From assembly GCA_945881965.1 (NCBI GenBank), contig CAMCVS010000002.1:286880-350879 (forward strand): a stretch of 64,000 nt of DNA, in the 5' to 3' direction. The translations under genes and the position numbers were made by a program. Every line of letters begins with the position of its first letter. Position 1 is the first letter of the stretch. Shown one piece after another: positions 36,040-45,650 of this stretch. The notes beneath the pieces were generated by a model. The model did not search any database. It worked only from the letters and a program-made list of their open reading frames with translations, and had not been told where the DNA came from. The DNA comes from Paracoccus haematequi (GTDB taxonomy: Bacteria; Pseudomonadota; Alphaproteobacteria; Rhodobacterales; Rhodobacteraceae).

Positions 36040-36266
36040 GTCGCAGGCTCCTGTGCGGCGGTTGATTGACGTTGCCACATATCACGCACCTGCGGCAAGG
36101 GGCCGCGCCGTGCGGCTTGTCGGGGCGGAAACGCGGCGTTCCTGTCACGGGAAGCGACGATTTTTATCTGTCACGCGCCCGCGCAAGATTATATCACGGC
36201 GCATGATGTGTCGGAGTCGGGGGAAATGTCCGCTCTGCCCGCAAATTGCAAAGGGAGACCACGCAG

Positions 36267-37025
36267 ATGAAGGTTCTTGTGCCTGTGAAGCGCGTGATCG
36301 ACTACAACGTGAAGGTTCGCGTCAAGGCGGACGGATCGGGTGTCGATCTTGCCAATGTGAAGATGTCGATGAACCCGTTCGACGAAATCGCCGTCGAAGA
36401 GGCGATCCGTCTGAAGGAAAAGGGCGTCGTGTCCGAGATCATCGTGGTGTCCATCGGCGTCAAGCAGGCGCAGGAAACCCTGCGCACCGCGCTGGCGATG
36501 GGGGCGGACCGCGCGATCCTGGTGCAGGCGACGGACGATGTGCATCAGGATATCGAGCCGCTGACGGTGGCCAAGATTCTGGCCGCCGTGGCAAAGGCCG
36601 AAGAGGTCGGGCTGGTGATCACCGGCAAGCAGGCCATCGACAATGACATGAACGCGACCGGCCAGATGTTGGCGGCGCTGTTGGGCTGGGGGCAGGCGGC
36701 CTTTGCGTCCGAAGTCGTCATCGCCGATGGCGCGGCCACCGTGACGCGCGAAGTGGATGGCGGGTTGCAGACGATCAAGGTGGGTCTGCCCGCCGTCGTC
36801 ACCGCTGATTTGCGCCTGAACGAGCCGCGCTATGCGTCGCTGCCCAACATCATGAAGGCCAAGAAAAAGCCGCTGGAGGAAAAGACCGCCGCCGATTACG
36901 GCGTCGATGTCACCCCGCGACTGAAGGTGGTCAAGACGACCGAACCCGCGACGCGGGCGGCGGGGATCAAGGTTGGCTCTGTGGATGAACTGGTGGCGAA
37001 ACTGAAAGAAGTGGGGGCGATCTGA
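36267..37025 (+). CDS. etfB: Electron transfer flavoprotein subunit beta
   Basis: A 252-residue EtfB. With EtfA it binds FAD and AMP and takes electrons from acyl-CoA dehydrogenases, including methylsuccinyl-CoA dehydrogenase (mcd, in this window), to ETF-quinone oxidoreductase. N-terminus [16 protein letters not shown] and [25 protein letters not shown] are typical, and [28 protein letters not shown] is the recognition loop with the conserved Leu. Preceded by AAAGGGAG. Its TGA overlaps the etfA ATG by one base. Confidence 0.96.
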   Translation: MKVLVPVKRVIDYNVKVRVKADGSGVDLANVKMSMNPFDEIAVEEAIRLKEKGVVSEIIVVSIGVKQAQETLRTALAMGADRAILVQATDDVHQDIEPLTVAKILAAVAKAEEVGLVITGKQAIDNDMNATGQMLAALLGWGQAAFASEVVIADGAATVTREVDGGLQTIKVGLPAVVTADLRLNEPRYASLPNIMKAKKKPLEEKTAADYGVDVTPRLKVVKTTEPATRAAGIKVGSVDELVAKLKEVGAI

Positions 37026-37951
37026 TGGCTGTTCTTCTGCTGGGAGAAATCACCGATGGCGTGCTGGCACTTGATGCCACCGCCAAGGCCGTGACGGCGG
37101 CCAAGGCACTGGGCGAGGTGCATGTGCTGTGCGTGGGCGCGCAGGCGCAGGCCGCAGGGGCCGAGGCCGCGACAATCGCGGGCGTGGCCAAGGTGCTGGT
37201 GGCGGAACATGCCGCCTATGGCAAGCGGCTGGCGGAACCGGTGGCTGACCTGATCGTCGGGCTGGCGGGCGGGTATAGCCATATCGTGGCCCCCGGCACA
37301 TCGGATGCCAAGAACATCCTGCCGCGGGTCGCGGCGCTGTTGGATGTGATGATCCTGTCGGATGTGACCGGCATCATCGACGCCAACACCTTCGAACGCC
37401 CGATCTATGCCGGGAACGCGATCCAGACGGTGGAATCGCTGGACAAGATCAAGGTGATGACGGTGCGCACCGCGTCCTTCGATCTGGCCCCGCTGGGCGG
37501 GTCTGCGGTGATCGAGGCCGTGGCCGAGGCGGCGAACCCCGGCCTGTCATCCTGGGTCGAGGACAAGACCGCGTCGTCGGATCGTCCCGAATTGACATCG
37601 GCGGGCATCGTGGTGTCGGGCGGGCGCGGCGTCGGGTCCAAGGAACAGTTCGCGATCATAGAAGGGCTGGCCGACAAGCTGAACGCCGCTGTTGGCGCGT
37701 CGCGCGCGGCGGTCGATTCGGGTTATGCGCCGAACGACTGGCAGGTCGGGCAGACCGGCAAGGTCGTCGCACCGCAACTGTATGTGGCGGTGGGTATCTC
37801 CGGTGCGATCCAGCATCTGGCCGGGATGAAGGATTCGAAGGTGATCGTCGCGATCAACAAGGACGAAGAGGCGCCGATTTTTCAGGTTGCCGATTTCGGG
37901 CTGGTGGCCGACCTGTTCAGCGCCGTGCCGGAACTGACCGGCAAGCTGTAA
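37025..37951 (+). CDS. etfA: Electron transfer flavoprotein subunit alpha
   Basis: A 308-residue EtfA. The FAD-binding C-terminal domain carries [74 protein letters not shown], the family signature. Forms the heterodimer with EtfB, encoded immediately upstream with TGATG overlap. A palindrome and then a strong terminator follow the stop. Confidence 0.96.
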   Translation: MAVLLLGEITDGVLALDATAKAVTAAKALGEVHVLCVGAQAQAAGAEAATIAGVAKVLVAEHAAYGKRLAEPVADLIVGLAGGYSHIVAPGTSDAKNILPRVAALLDVMILSDVTGIIDANTFERPIYAGNAIQTVESLDKIKVMTVRTASFDLAPLGGSAVIEAVAEAANPGLSSWVEDKTASSDRPELTSAGIVVSGGRGVGSKEQFAIIEGLADKLNAAVGASRAAVDSGYAPNDWQVGQTGKVVAPQLYVAVGISGAIQHLAGMKDSKVIVAINKDEEAPIFQVADFGLVADLFSAVPELTGKL

Positions 37952-37957
37952 GCGGGT

Positions 37958-37977
37958 GGTGGGTGTGAACACCCACC
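37958..37977. repeat. Palindromic intergenic repeat
   Basis: GGTGGGTGT-GA-ACACCCACC just after the etfA stop, followed by CTAC. It resembles the palindrome at 24869-24894 (shared GGGTG…CACCC core and flanking CCTA), so they may be copies of one dispersed family. Confidence 0.6.
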
Positions 37978-37987
37978 CTACAACTTC

Positions 37988-38023
37988 CGCCCGCCCCCCG
38001 CGTGACCCGGGGGCGGGCGTTTT
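37988..38023 (+). terminator. Intrinsic terminator of etfBA
   Basis: 11-bp perfect stem CGCCCGCCCCC / GGGGGCGGGCG with a 10-nt loop and TTTT tail. It sits between the convergent etfA and DUF6473 genes. Confidence 0.92.
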
Positions 38024-38841
38024 CATGCCCCGCGCGTGGTCAGCGCTGCGGCAAGCGCGGTGGCCACCTCGTCATGCGCGGCGGGGCCGGGCAGACCTTG
38101 AGCCACAGCGGTTTCCAGCCATGTGAACGCCATGCCGGCACCGCCCAAGGCGCGCGCGCGCGCCGAATAGGGCACGCGCAGAATCAGGTCGCAATCATCG
38201 GCCAGCGCGTCCAGCGTCACGGCGTCCACCCCCCAGGGATCAGCCCGCAGGACGCTGTCGCCGGGATCGTGATCGGCCATCCACAGCACCACGCGCCATC
38301 CGCCCGCCTGCGCCAGCAAGCCCCGCATCCGCGCCAGCCAGACCGCGCGCAAGTCATCCAGCACGGCGGCGAACCGCGTCGGATCATGATCGGCCAAGGC
38401 GGTCACCAGATGCCGGGTGAAATGAAACTCGGTGAAATCCACCTCGGCAAACAGGTCGCGCAACAGCGGCGTCGGCCCCAGAAACCGGTCATTGCGGCGC
38501 GGATGCACGGTGTAATAGCGGTTGGAGGCGTTCTGCACGCCCATCACCTGCACCACAGTGACCGCCGCGCGCCGCGTCATCGCCAGCACCGCCCGGTCAC
38601 CCAGAAAGGCGTCCAGCCCGGCATTGACGCAGCCAAGGTTGACTACCTGCCGCCCGGTCAGCGCGCGCAGCCGGTCCGGCCAGGGCTGGGGCACGAATTT
38701 GCCGAACGTCTCGGTGCCGCCAAGGCACAGCACAGTGTCGCCCGTGACCAGTTGCGGCGGCCCTCGAAACAGCAGCCGCCCGCCATCATACTGGCAAACA
38801 TGGTAATCGAGCGCTCCGGCGCCCGGAACGTCATGGTTCAT
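38023..38841 (-). CDS. Conserved hypothetical, probably DUF6473 family
   Basis: A 272-residue protein that I believe belongs to DUF6473, a family restricted mainly to Rhodobacteraceae. The block VLCLGGTETFGKFVPQPWPDRLRAL, followed by VNLGCVNAGLDAFL and VVQVMGVQNASNRYYTVHPRRND, resembles an SGNH-hydrolase-like opening, but no full catalytic set is visible. No signal peptide or membrane segment. Start ATG at 38841 (MNHDVPGAGALDYHVCQYDG) preferred over an upstream one at 38883. Function unknown. Confidence 0.6.
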   Translation of the reverse strand: MNHDVPGAGALDYHVCQYDGGRLLFRGPPQLVTGDTVLCLGGTETFGKFVPQPWPDRLRALTGRQVVNLGCVNAGLDAFLGDRAVLAMTRRAAVTVVQVMGVQNASNRYYTVHPRRNDRFLGPTPLLRDLFAEVDFTEFHFTRHLVTALADHDPTRFAAVLDDLRAVWLARMRGLLAQAGGWRVVLWMADHDPGDSVLRADPWGVDAVTLDALADDCDLILRVPYSARARALGGAGMAFTWLETAVAQGLPGPAAHDEVATALAAALTTRGA

Positions 38842-38994
38842 TACACTCACCTTTGTCTCACACCCGCCACCAAGCTGCCGCAAAGGTCTTGCCGAAACGC
38901 TAATGCGCCAATTTGAACGATCCCAGGGGGCACCCGGGTTGCGGTGTGGCGGCTTGCGCGCCTATGGTCACGCAGGGCTGAACAGGAGGCGGGC

Positions 38995-39870
38995 ATGGAC
39001 ATCCGGACGATCGGCGTCGTCGGCGCAGGGCAGATGGGCAACGGCATCGCGCATGTGATGGCGCTTGCGGGCTATGACGTGCTGATGACCGACATCAGCC
39101 AAGACGCGCTGGACCGCGCCATCGACACCATCACCCGCAACCTTGACCGGCAGGTCAGCCGGGGCAAGGTGGCGCAAGACCTGCGCGATGCCACGCTGGC
39201 GCGCATTCATACCACGCTGGCGCTGCCTGATCTGGGGCCGTCCGATCTGATCATCGAAGCGGCGACCGAGCGCGAAGAGGTCAAGAACAAGATATTTGAA
39301 AGCCTCGCCCCGCATCTGGGCGCGGACACGATCCTGACGTCGAACACTTCGTCGATCTCGATCACCCGGCTGGGCGCGCGCACCGACCGGCCCGAACGGT
39401 TCATGGGGTTTCATTTCATGAACCCGGTGCCGGTGATGCAATTGGTCGAACTGATCCGGGGTATTGCCACCGACGAGGCCACCTACAAGGCCTGCCATGC
39501 CGTGGTGGACCGGCTTGGCAAGACCGTATCCAGCGCCGAGGATTACCCCGCCTTCATCGTCAACCGGGTGCTGATCCCGATGATCAACGAGGCGGTCTAT
39601 GCGCTGTATGAAGGCGTGGGCAATGTGCGGTCGATTGATCAGGCGCTGAAACTGGGGGCCAATCACCCGATGGGGCCGCTGGAATTGGCGGATTTCATCG
39701 GGTTGGATACCTGTCTGGCGATCATGAACGTGTTGCATGACGGGTTGGCGGATACGAAATACCGCCCCTGTCCGCTGTTGACGAAGTATGTCGAGGCCGG
39801 GTGGCTGGGCCGCAAGACCAAGCGGGGATTCTATGATTATCGCGGCGAGGTGCCAGTTCCGACGCGGTGA
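38995..39870 (+). CDS. hbd: 3-hydroxybutyryl-CoA dehydrogenase
   Basis: A 291-residue NAD(P)-dependent 3-hydroxyacyl-CoA dehydrogenase. N-terminal Rossmann motif IGVVGAGQMGNGIAHVMALAG; catalytic region FMGFHFMNPVPVMQLVELIRG (His) and E in DLIIEAATE; C-terminal domain NRVLIPMINEAVYALYEGVG…GANHPMGPLELADFIGLD. Interconverts acetoacetyl-CoA and 3-hydroxybutyryl-CoA, feeding either beta-oxidation, PHB or the ethylmalonyl-CoA pathway. Start ATG at 38995; GGAGG lies just upstream. Confidence 0.93.
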   Translation: MDIRTIGVVGAGQMGNGIAHVMALAGYDVLMTDISQDALDRAIDTITRNLDRQVSRGKVAQDLRDATLARIHTTLALPDLGPSDLIIEAATEREEVKNKIFESLAPHLGADTILTSNTSSISITRLGARTDRPERFMGFHFMNPVPVMQLVELIRGIATDEATYKACHAVVDRLGKTVSSAEDYPAFIVNRVLIPMINEAVYALYEGVGNVRSIDQALKLGANHPMGPLELADFIGLDTCLAIMNVLHDGLADTKYRPCPLLTKYVEAGWLGRKTKRGFYDYRGEVPVPTR

Positions 39871-40722
39871 TCAGTCCCGGAGCGACAGCGTGTGGTCGCG
39901 CAGCCAGGCCATGAATCCGCGCGGGTCAGATGACAGGCGTTCCATCTGCGCGGCGTCAAGCGGGTGGCCCACGATGGGGCGCATCGGTTTGTTCAGGGAA
40001 TGGACGATTTCATGCAGCAGCATGCCCTGACGCATGGTGGCCGACACGCGATTGGCGATCTGATACAGCCGTGAATTTGCGCCGGGGAAAAAGATCGGCA
40101 CCACCTGCGCGCCAGACCGGCGGATCATCTGGGCGGTGAACACGTTCCATTCCGCCTCGATCGCGGGACCGAACAGGGTCTTTGACGATGCGACAACACC
40201 GGAGGGAAACACACTGACCACGCCGCCCTGTTTCAGGTGGCCCATGGCCTCGGCGCGCATTTCAACGCTTTTGGCCTGCGCCTCGGGGTCATGCGGAAAG
40301 GGCACCGGGATCAGGAAAGAGGCGGCGACCTCGTCAATCCCGGTCAGGACCGAACGTGTCAGGATGCGGAAATCCTCGCGCCGCCGCGCGATCAGGTCGG
40401 CTAGAATCATGCCATCCACCATGCCATGCGGATGGTTGGCCACGATCACCACCGGGCCAGTGGCCGGGATGCGGTCGATCTGCGCCTGTGGTGTGGTCAG
40501 CGGGATGCCCATCACGTCCAGCGCCGCGCGCCAGAAGGCGATGCCTGTGGGCGCGCCCCGGCGTTCAAATTCGCGGATCAGGCGGATGATGGTGACCTTG
40601 CCGGTCATCCATTCCATCGACCGGATCACCGTCGATTGCCAAGCGTTGTCAAAGGTTGACGCATAGGACAGGCTGCGGCGGTCATATTTTTTCGGCACCG
40701 GGGCAGGTTTTGCCCGGGTCAT
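39871..40722 (-). CDS. Lysophospholipid acyltransferase family protein
   Basis: A 283-residue PlsC-type acyltransferase. The catalytic block is VVIVANHPHGMVDGMILADLI, of the NHPxGxxDG variety found in a distinct bacterial subfamily. A second motif, VVSVFPSGVVAS, matches the FPEGTRS-equivalent position, and VVPIFFPGANSRLYQIA the fourth block. Probably acylates a lysolipid at the inner membrane. It ends immediately next to the convergent hbd gene. The start is placed at MTRAKPAP (40722) rather than ten codons upstream. Confidence 0.85.
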   Translation of the reverse strand: MTRAKPAPVPKKYDRRSLSYASTFDNAWQSTVIRSMEWMTGKVTIIRLIREFERRGAPTGIAFWRAALDVMGIPLTTPQAQIDRIPATGPVVIVANHPHGMVDGMILADLIARRREDFRILTRSVLTGIDEVAASFLIPVPFPHDPEAQAKSVEMRAEAMGHLKQGGVVSVFPSGVVASSKTLFGPAIEAEWNVFTAQMIRRSGAQVVPIFFPGANSRLYQIANRVSATMRQGMLLHEIVHSLNKPMRPIVGHPLDAAQMERLSSDPRGFMAWLRDHTLSLRD

Positions 40723-40807
40723 CGGAACTCGCCGTTGTGCGCTGTCAACCACTTGTCGTCACCGTCGTTCCGGCGCAATCGCTGCCGCCATGCGGGCTTT
40801 CGCCCGA

Positions 40808-41086
40808 TTACATCCCCTCGCCGAACCGGTCAGCGACCAGCGCCTGAAGCGCGTCGGCCAGCGCCTGCGCATCGGGACCCGAGGTCTGAACCTCAATAGT
40901 GGTTCCCTTGGACGCTGCCAACATCAAAAGCCCCATGATGCTGTCACCGCCCGCACACATGCCGTCACGGCACACTTCGGCGCGCGCATCGAACCCCTCG
41001 ACGACCTCGACAAACTTGGCCGAGGCGCGGGCATGCAGTCCCTTGGCATTCACGATGGTCAACTGGCGCGTCACGGCATGGGTCAT
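40808..41086 (-). CDS. HPr family phosphocarrier protein
   Basis: A 92-residue HPr/NPr. The EI-phosphorylated His is in NAKGLHARASAKFVEVVE (His-17 region) and the regulatory Ser in GGDSIMGLLMLAAS (the HprK target). Part of a regulatory PTS; no EIIBC permease is encoded nearby. It lies downstream of the EIIA gene in the order chvI-chvG-hprK-rapZ-EIIA-HPr, the alphaproteobacterial arrangement. Confidence 0.95.
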   Translation of the reverse strand: MTHAVTRQLTIVNAKGLHARASAKFVEVVEGFDARAEVCRDGMCAGGDSIMGLLMLAASKGTTIEVQTSGPDAQALADALQALVADRFGEGM

Positions 41087-41122
41087 CTTGGTCTTTCGCG
41101 GGCGGGTGGGCTGTGACGCAGG

Positions 41123-41512
41123 TTATTCGCCCGACGACTGACTGTCGATATATTTACGACCCGCCTCCTTGGCGGCGCGCAGCGCCTCACCGATGGGCAG
41201 GTGGCGGCTTTTGGCCAGCTTGATCAACATCGGCATGTTCGCGCCGAACAGGATGCTGCGCCCCGCCGGGATGCAGGCCTGCCGCGCCAGATTGGACGGC
41301 GATCCGCCATGCAGATCGGTCACCACAACGACGCCGTGCCCCTGATCGACGGCGTCGGCGGCCTCGCAGATTTCGGCGCTTTTGGTGTCACGATCCGAGT
41401 CGGGGTCGATGCCGATGGCACGCACACCGGTCTGGGTGCCCATCACATGTTCCAGCGTGGCGAGGTATTCCCGCGCCAGCCCCCCATGTGCGACGATCAC
41501 AATTCCCAGCAC
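41123..41512 (-). CDS. PTS EIIA component, mannose class
   Basis: A 129-residue EIIA(Man)-like protein. The phosphorylated His is in VIVAHGGLAREYLATLEHVMG (residue about 9), and VVVTDLHGGSPSNLARQA is the second family block. With HPr it forms a truncated phosphorelay that senses PEP/pyruvate or nitrogen state and not a sugar transporter. Adjacent to rapZ and HPr. Confidence 0.94.
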   Translation of the reverse strand: MLGIVIVAHGGLAREYLATLEHVMGTQTGVRAIGIDPDSDRDTKSAEICEAADAVDQGHGVVVVTDLHGGSPSNLARQACIPAGRSILFGANMPMLIKLAKSRHLPIGEALRAAKEAGRKYIDSQSSGE

Positions 41513-41527
41513 GCCTGATGGTTCCTT

Positions 41528-42430
41528 TTACCCGGCGCGCGGCAGTGCATGCCCGCGCTCGAGTTCCCGATGCCTAATTGACACTTGCCAGCCCGCCTCT
41601 GCAAGAGACTTTGCCATTGCTTCGGTCACGGCCACGGATCTGTGTTGTCCGCCGGAACAGCCGAAACCGATGCCAAGATGGGCCTTGCCCTCGGCCCGGA
41701 AGGCGGGCAGCAGCATCAGCACCAGATCGCCGGTTTTCGCCATGAAATCAGGGGCCAGAGGATCGGCCATCACATGCGCGGCGACATGGGCGTCGCGACC
41801 GTTCAGTGGGCGCAACGATGGCTCCCAATAGGGGTTGCGCATGAACCGCACGTCAAACACCATGTCCATGCCACGCGGCAATCCGCGCTTGAACGAGAAT
41901 GAATTGAGCGTGATTGCCAGATGCCGTTGCCCGTTCGGGGCGAACAGGCGTTCGATTTCCGCGCGCAGGTCATGCGGTGTCAGGTCCGATGTGTCGATCA
42001 GGATGTCGGCGCGCGCCCGGATCGGGACCAGCAGGTCGGTTTCCAGCATGATGCCGATGTCAGGGCTGTCGGCGGGCGACAGCGGATGGCGGCGGCGGGT
42101 TTCCGAGAACCGCCGCAACAGCACATCGCGGGAACAATCCACATACAGCAGCTCCACCCGTGTGCCGCTGATTTCGGCCAGCCGGTCCACGGTGTCGATC
42201 AGCGCATTGGCGGAAAAATCGCGGTTGCGCGGGTCAATCGCCAAGGCCATCGGGCGCGCGGGCGGCGGTCCTTCCAGCAGGCGGGGCAACAGCGACAGCG
42301 GCAGGTTGTCGATGGCTTCGAACCCCAGATCCTCCAGCACATGCAGCGCCGTTGACCGGCCCGCGCCCGATGGTCCTGTCACCAGGACAATGCGCGCTGT
42401 GGCGGGGGGATCGACCAACATATCGTGCAT
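41528..42430 (-). CDS. rapZ: RNase adapter protein RapZ (YvcJ family)
   Basis: A 300-residue RapZ. Walker [21 protein letters not shown], Walker B-like [11 protein letters not shown], and the C-terminal domain with GIGCxGGxHRSV seen here as [20 protein letters not shown]. In Enterobacteria it guides RNase E to GlmZ; in other bacteria it is a nucleotide-binding regulator. Three bp separate it from hprK. All conserved blocks are intact. Confidence 0.95.
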   Translation of the reverse strand: MHDMLVDPPATARIVLVTGPSGAGRSTALHVLEDLGFEAIDNLPLSLLPRLLEGPPPARPMALAIDPRNRDFSANALIDTVDRLAEISGTRVELLYVDCSRDVLLRRFSETRRRHPLSPADSPDIGIMLETDLLVPIRARADILIDTSDLTPHDLRAEIERLFAPNGQRHLAITLNSFSFKRGLPRGMDMVFDVRFMRNPYWEPSLRPLNGRDAHVAAHVMADPLAPDFMAKTGDLVLMLLPAFRAEGKAHLGIGFGCSGGQHRSVAVTEAMAKSLAEAGWQVSIRHRELERGHALPRAG

Positions 42431-42433
42431 ACC

Positions 42434-42925
42434 TTAACCGCGGACCTCGTCATTCATATTCAGGATATATTGCAGAATTGCGGCAGGAAAATATGGCATC
42501 GCAACATTGTGGAAAAGCGGCAGCGCCAGCCCCAGCAGGTCATGATTGCGCTGAGGGGGCAGGCGCGCGGTTTCGGTGTGGTCCAGATCGACAATCAGGC
42601 GAATGATGGCGTCGGGCAGGGCCGGAACGGACAGGATGCCAACAAACCGCGCCTCGATCCGGCCATGGATCGCCGTGGGCGCGCGCGCGACAAGCGTGGT
42701 CCCGTCGCGCCGCACATGGCATCGGTCATCCGCCACGAGGCGCGCACCAAGCGCCATCAGTTGCAGCGCCAGCGCGGATTTGCCCGCGCCGGATGCGCCA
42801 AGGATCAGAACGCCGCGCCCGTGATGCGCCACGCAACTGGCGTGGAGCGTGACCTGTGACGGGATATCAGACCGGCAGGCCGACGACAAAACGCGCGCCC
42901 AGCGGGTCAGAGGTGATGTCGGCAT
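42434..42925 (-). CDS. hprK: HPr kinase/phosphorylase, short alphaproteobacterial form
   Basis: The short HprK found in alphaproteobacteria (about 140-160 residues), lacking the N-terminal domain of the Firmicutes enzyme. The Walker A GASGAGKSALALQLMALG and the following LVADDRCHV are the kinase core; ARFVGILSVPAL is the K-loop region. It phosphorylates the regulatory Ser of HPr. The ATG at 42925 overlaps the chvG 3' end by 59 bp, and a start nearer VTLHASCVAHHG would fit the family better (a TTG near 42891 is possible), so the exact start is uncertain. Confidence 0.9.
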   Translation of the reverse strand: MPTSPLTRWARVLSSACRSDIPSQVTLHASCVAHHGRGVLILGASGAGKSALALQLMALGARLVADDRCHVRRDGTTLVARAPTAIHGRIEARFVGILSVPALPDAIIRLIVDLDHTETARLPPQRNHDLLGLALPLFHNVAMPYFPAAILQYILNMNDEVRG

Positions 42926-44582
42926 CGGTCGGGCGGATATTTTCGGCCCAGATCACGCCGCCATGCGCCTCGAAGATCTGTTTCGAAATCGATAGGCCCA
43001 GGCCCGAGTTGTTGCCATATTGGCCTGCGGGGCGTTCGGAATAGAACCGCTTGAAGATCTTGGTCAGCGCCTGTTCCGGGATGCCGGGGCCGGTATCCTC
43101 GACCACCACCAGCACGCGGTTTTCGCGCCGCCGCGCCCAGACCCGGATTGCGTCGCCGTCTTCGCAGAAGGATATCGCATTGGTGATCAGGTTGACGAAC
43201 ACCTGCGCCAGTCGCGCCTCAAGCCCGTTGATCATGATGGCGTCTTTGGGAAGATCGGTAATGAAATCAATGCCCTGCTCGCGTGCCTGACTGCCCAGAT
43301 AATCGCCCAGATTGCCCAGCATGTGCAGCAGGTCGAACGGTTCCTGTTCTTCCTTGACCAGTTCGCTGTCCAGCCGCGACGCGTTCGAGATATCGCTGAC
43401 CAGACGGTCCAGCCGCCGCACGTCATGTTCGATCACGTTCAACAGTTTCTCGCGCTGATCATCGCGCTTGATCACCCGCATGGTGCCGACCGCAGACCGC
43501 AGTGACGCCAGCGGGTTCTTGATTTCATGCGCCACGTCGGCGGCGAATTGTTCGTTCGAATCGATCCGGTCATACAGCGCCGACACCATGCCACGCAGCG
43601 CGCCGGACAAGCGGCCAATTTCATCGGGGCGCGCGGTCAGGTCGGGGATGCGGATGCGCCCGCTGTGCCCGCTGCCGTCGCGGCCCCCCAGTTCTGCGGC
43701 CTCGGCCAGATCGGAAATCGGGTTGGCGATGGTCGAGGCCAACACAAGGCTGAGCCCGATGGACACCAGTGTCGCGATCAGGAACATCTGCATCACGCGT
43801 TCGCGTTCCATCCGCACCGCGCGGTCAATTTCGCCGGTGGCGGATGACACGGCCACCACGCCGATGGACAGCCCACCTTGCCGCACCGGGGTGGCGACGG
43901 TGTGCACAGTGACCCCGTCCGGTCCGGCCAGGCTGCGCAGTTGTGTCCCCGCGCCCAAGGCGGCATCGACGAGCAGGCGCGCTTCGTCCTCGGGGGTATT
44001 GACGGGGGTATCGGCCAGACCGCCGACAAACACCTGTGCCAGCCCCGACCAGATCATGCCGAGAAAATCAATGATCAGGGTGCGGGATCTGTCATCCTCG
44101 GCGCTGCCCGCGCTGCTGATGCCGCGGCCCCGGCTGGTGCCGACCAGGTCGCGCTGCGGGTCGAACACAAACACCTGAACCCCGTCGCGCAGGTCCAGCC
44201 CGGACAGCGTCGCGGGCACGTCCAGCCAATCGCCCGCGCCAAGCTGCACCGGCACCCCGGCGGGCAGTTGCGCCTCGATGACATCGGCGATCAGTTCCGC
44301 CTCGCTGATCATGGCGTTGATCCGCTGCACGGCATAGCCATCGCGGGACGAGTTCAGGAACAGCACCCCGGCCACCAGGATGTTCAGCGCGATCAGGTTG
44401 AAGGTGATGATCTTGCGCGTCAGCGGCGAGCGGCGAAAGAACGTGTTGCCGCGCTTTTGGCGGCGGTCGCGCAGCTCTTGGCCGACCAGCGCATCGGGCG
44501 CCACGAAATCATCCCCCAGAACAACGTCGCCGTCGCGCTGGGGGACCGGATCACGCAGGGCTATGCGCTCGGCGAGGGCCAT
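42867..44582 (-). CDS. chvG: Sensor histidine kinase ChvG
   Basis: A 571-residue membrane histidine kinase. Order: cytoplasmic N-tail, TM1 (IITFNLIALNILVAGVLFL), periplasmic stimulus-sensing domain (to about residue 265), TM2, HAMP, HisKA with phospho-His in FAADVAHEIKNPLASLRSAVGTMR, and HATPase_c with N box NLITNAISFCEDGD, G1 DTGPGIP and G2 GLGLSISK. ChvG (ExoS) senses acidity/cell-envelope state in rhizobia. Start overlaps the chvI stop by one base. The first hydrophobic helix begins only at residue ~55, an N-terminal tail normal for ChvG. Confidence 0.95.
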   Translation of the reverse strand: MALAERIALRDPVPQRDGDVVLGDDFVAPDALVGQELRDRRQKRGNTFFRRSPLTRKIITFNLIALNILVAGVLFLNSSRDGYAVQRINAMISEAELIADVIEAQLPAGVPVQLGAGDWLDVPATLSGLDLRDGVQVFVFDPQRDLVGTSRGRGISSAGSAEDDRSRTLIIDFLGMIWSGLAQVFVGGLADTPVNTPEDEARLLVDAALGAGTQLRSLAGPDGVTVHTVATPVRQGGLSIGVVAVSSATGEIDRAVRMERERVMQMFLIATLVSIGLSLVLASTIANPISDLAEAAELGGRDGSGHSGRIRIPDLTARPDEIGRLSGALRGMVSALYDRIDSNEQFAADVAHEIKNPLASLRSAVGTMRVIKRDDQREKLLNVIEHDVRRLDRLVSDISNASRLDSELVKEEQEPFDLLHMLGNLGDYLGSQAREQGIDFITDLPKDAIMINGLEARLAQVFVNLITNAISFCEDGDAIRVWARRRENRVLVVVEDTGPGIPEQALTKIFKRFYSERPAGQYGNNSGLGLSISKQIFEAHGGVIWAENIRPTDADITSDPLGARFVVGLPV

Positions 44583-45283
44583 TACTCTTCGTTGTATCTG
44601 TAGCCGATACCATACAGCGTCTCGATCGCCGAGAAATCATCATCGACGCTGCGCATCTTTTTGCGCAGGCGCTTGATGTGGCTGTCGATGGTGCGGTCGT
44701 CGACATAGACCTGATCGTCATAGGCGACATCCATCAGCTGATCGCGGGATTTCACAAACCCAGGGCGCTGCGCCAGCGCCTGCAACAGCAGGAATTCGGT
44801 CACCGTCAGCGATACATCGCGGCCTTTCCACGCCACGGCATGGCGCAGCGGGTCCATCCTCAGGTTGCCGCGTTCGATCACCTTGGTTTCTTCGGTTTCG
44901 GGGATGAATTCACCCGCCACAGCATCCTGACGGCGCAGCAACGCGCGGATGCGTTCGACCAGCAAACGCTGGCTGAAGGGTTTTTTCACGTAATCATCCG
45001 CGCCCATGCGCAGGCCCAGAACCTCGTCGATCTCGTCGTCTTTCGAGGTCAGGAAGATCACCGGCATCGAGGTTTTCTGCCGCAGACGTTGCAGCAGGTC
45101 CATGCCGTCCATGCGCGGCATCTTGATGTCCAGCACCGCCATGTCGGGCAATTTGCGGCTGAACGCATCCAGCGCGGTCTGGCCGTCATTATACGTCTCG
45201 ACTTCGAAACCTTCCGCCTCCAGCGTCATGGCGACGCTGGTCAGAATGTTGCGGTCATCGTCCACAAGGGCGATCCTCGACAT
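44582..45283 (-). CDS. chvI: Response regulator ChvI
   Basis: A 233-residue OmpR-type regulator. Receiver domain with phospho-Asp in [17 protein letters not shown], Thr in [12 protein letters not shown] and Lys in [11 protein letters not shown]-terminal winged helix ends [37 protein letters not shown]. Partner of ChvG (TAATG overlap). In alphaproteobacteria it controls envelope, acid response and central metabolism. It is divergent from pckA across 367 bp. Start ATG at 45283 ([10 protein letters not shown]) is the family N-terminus. Confidence 0.95.
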   Translation of the reverse strand: MSRIALVDDDRNILTSVAMTLEAEGFEVETYNDGQTALDAFSRKLPDMAVLDIKMPRMDGMDLLQRLRQKTSMPVIFLTSKDDEIDEVLGLRMGADDYVKKPFSQRLLVERIRALLRRQDAVAGEFIPETEETKVIERGNLRMDPLRHAVAWKGRDVSLTVTEFLLLQALAQRPGFVKSRDQLMDVAYDDQVYVDDRTIDSHIKRLRKKMRSVDDDFSAIETLYGIGYRYNEE

Positions 45284-45650
45284 TGGGCTATTCCTTGTTC
45301 TGCTCGTTACCCGGGAATTTTTGTCTATCATCGCTTTTTCGGGCTTTGCGATCAATCCCAAAGTGCGAATCACCCCGCTGCCCTGTCATATTTCCATCGC
45401 GAGTCCTGAACGCATGGCTAAATTACCTCACATCAGGTTTCGCAATTGACATATCCGTCGCGGTTTTTCGCCATGGTTGCGCTAACCTGCATTTGGTGGC
45501 GCTAACGACAGAAAACCCGACTGGTCGTTGCGCGAAACGTCATGCTAAGAGGCCGCACACGGTGTTCCGGGGAGGGGACACCGGTGTCAATGCGCCCGTG
45601 TATGGGCCTCGAACCACCAAGAACACGCAGCGCGCCAAGGAGCATCGCAC
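45284..45650. promoter_or_regulatory. Divergent control region chvI - pckA
   Basis: 367 bp without a gene. It contains two direct copies of GCGCTAAC at 45479-45486 and 45499-45506, exactly 20 bp apart, plus a related GTTGCGCGAAAC at 45527-45538; the copies sit in GGTTGCGCTAACC- and GGTGGCGCTAAC-type half-palindromes like LacI-family operators. A TTGACA (45446-45451) lies upstream. Nearer pckA, an imperfect hairpin (45558-45587) is in the leader, and AAGGAG precedes the start. Regulator identity is inferred only. Confidence 0.45.
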
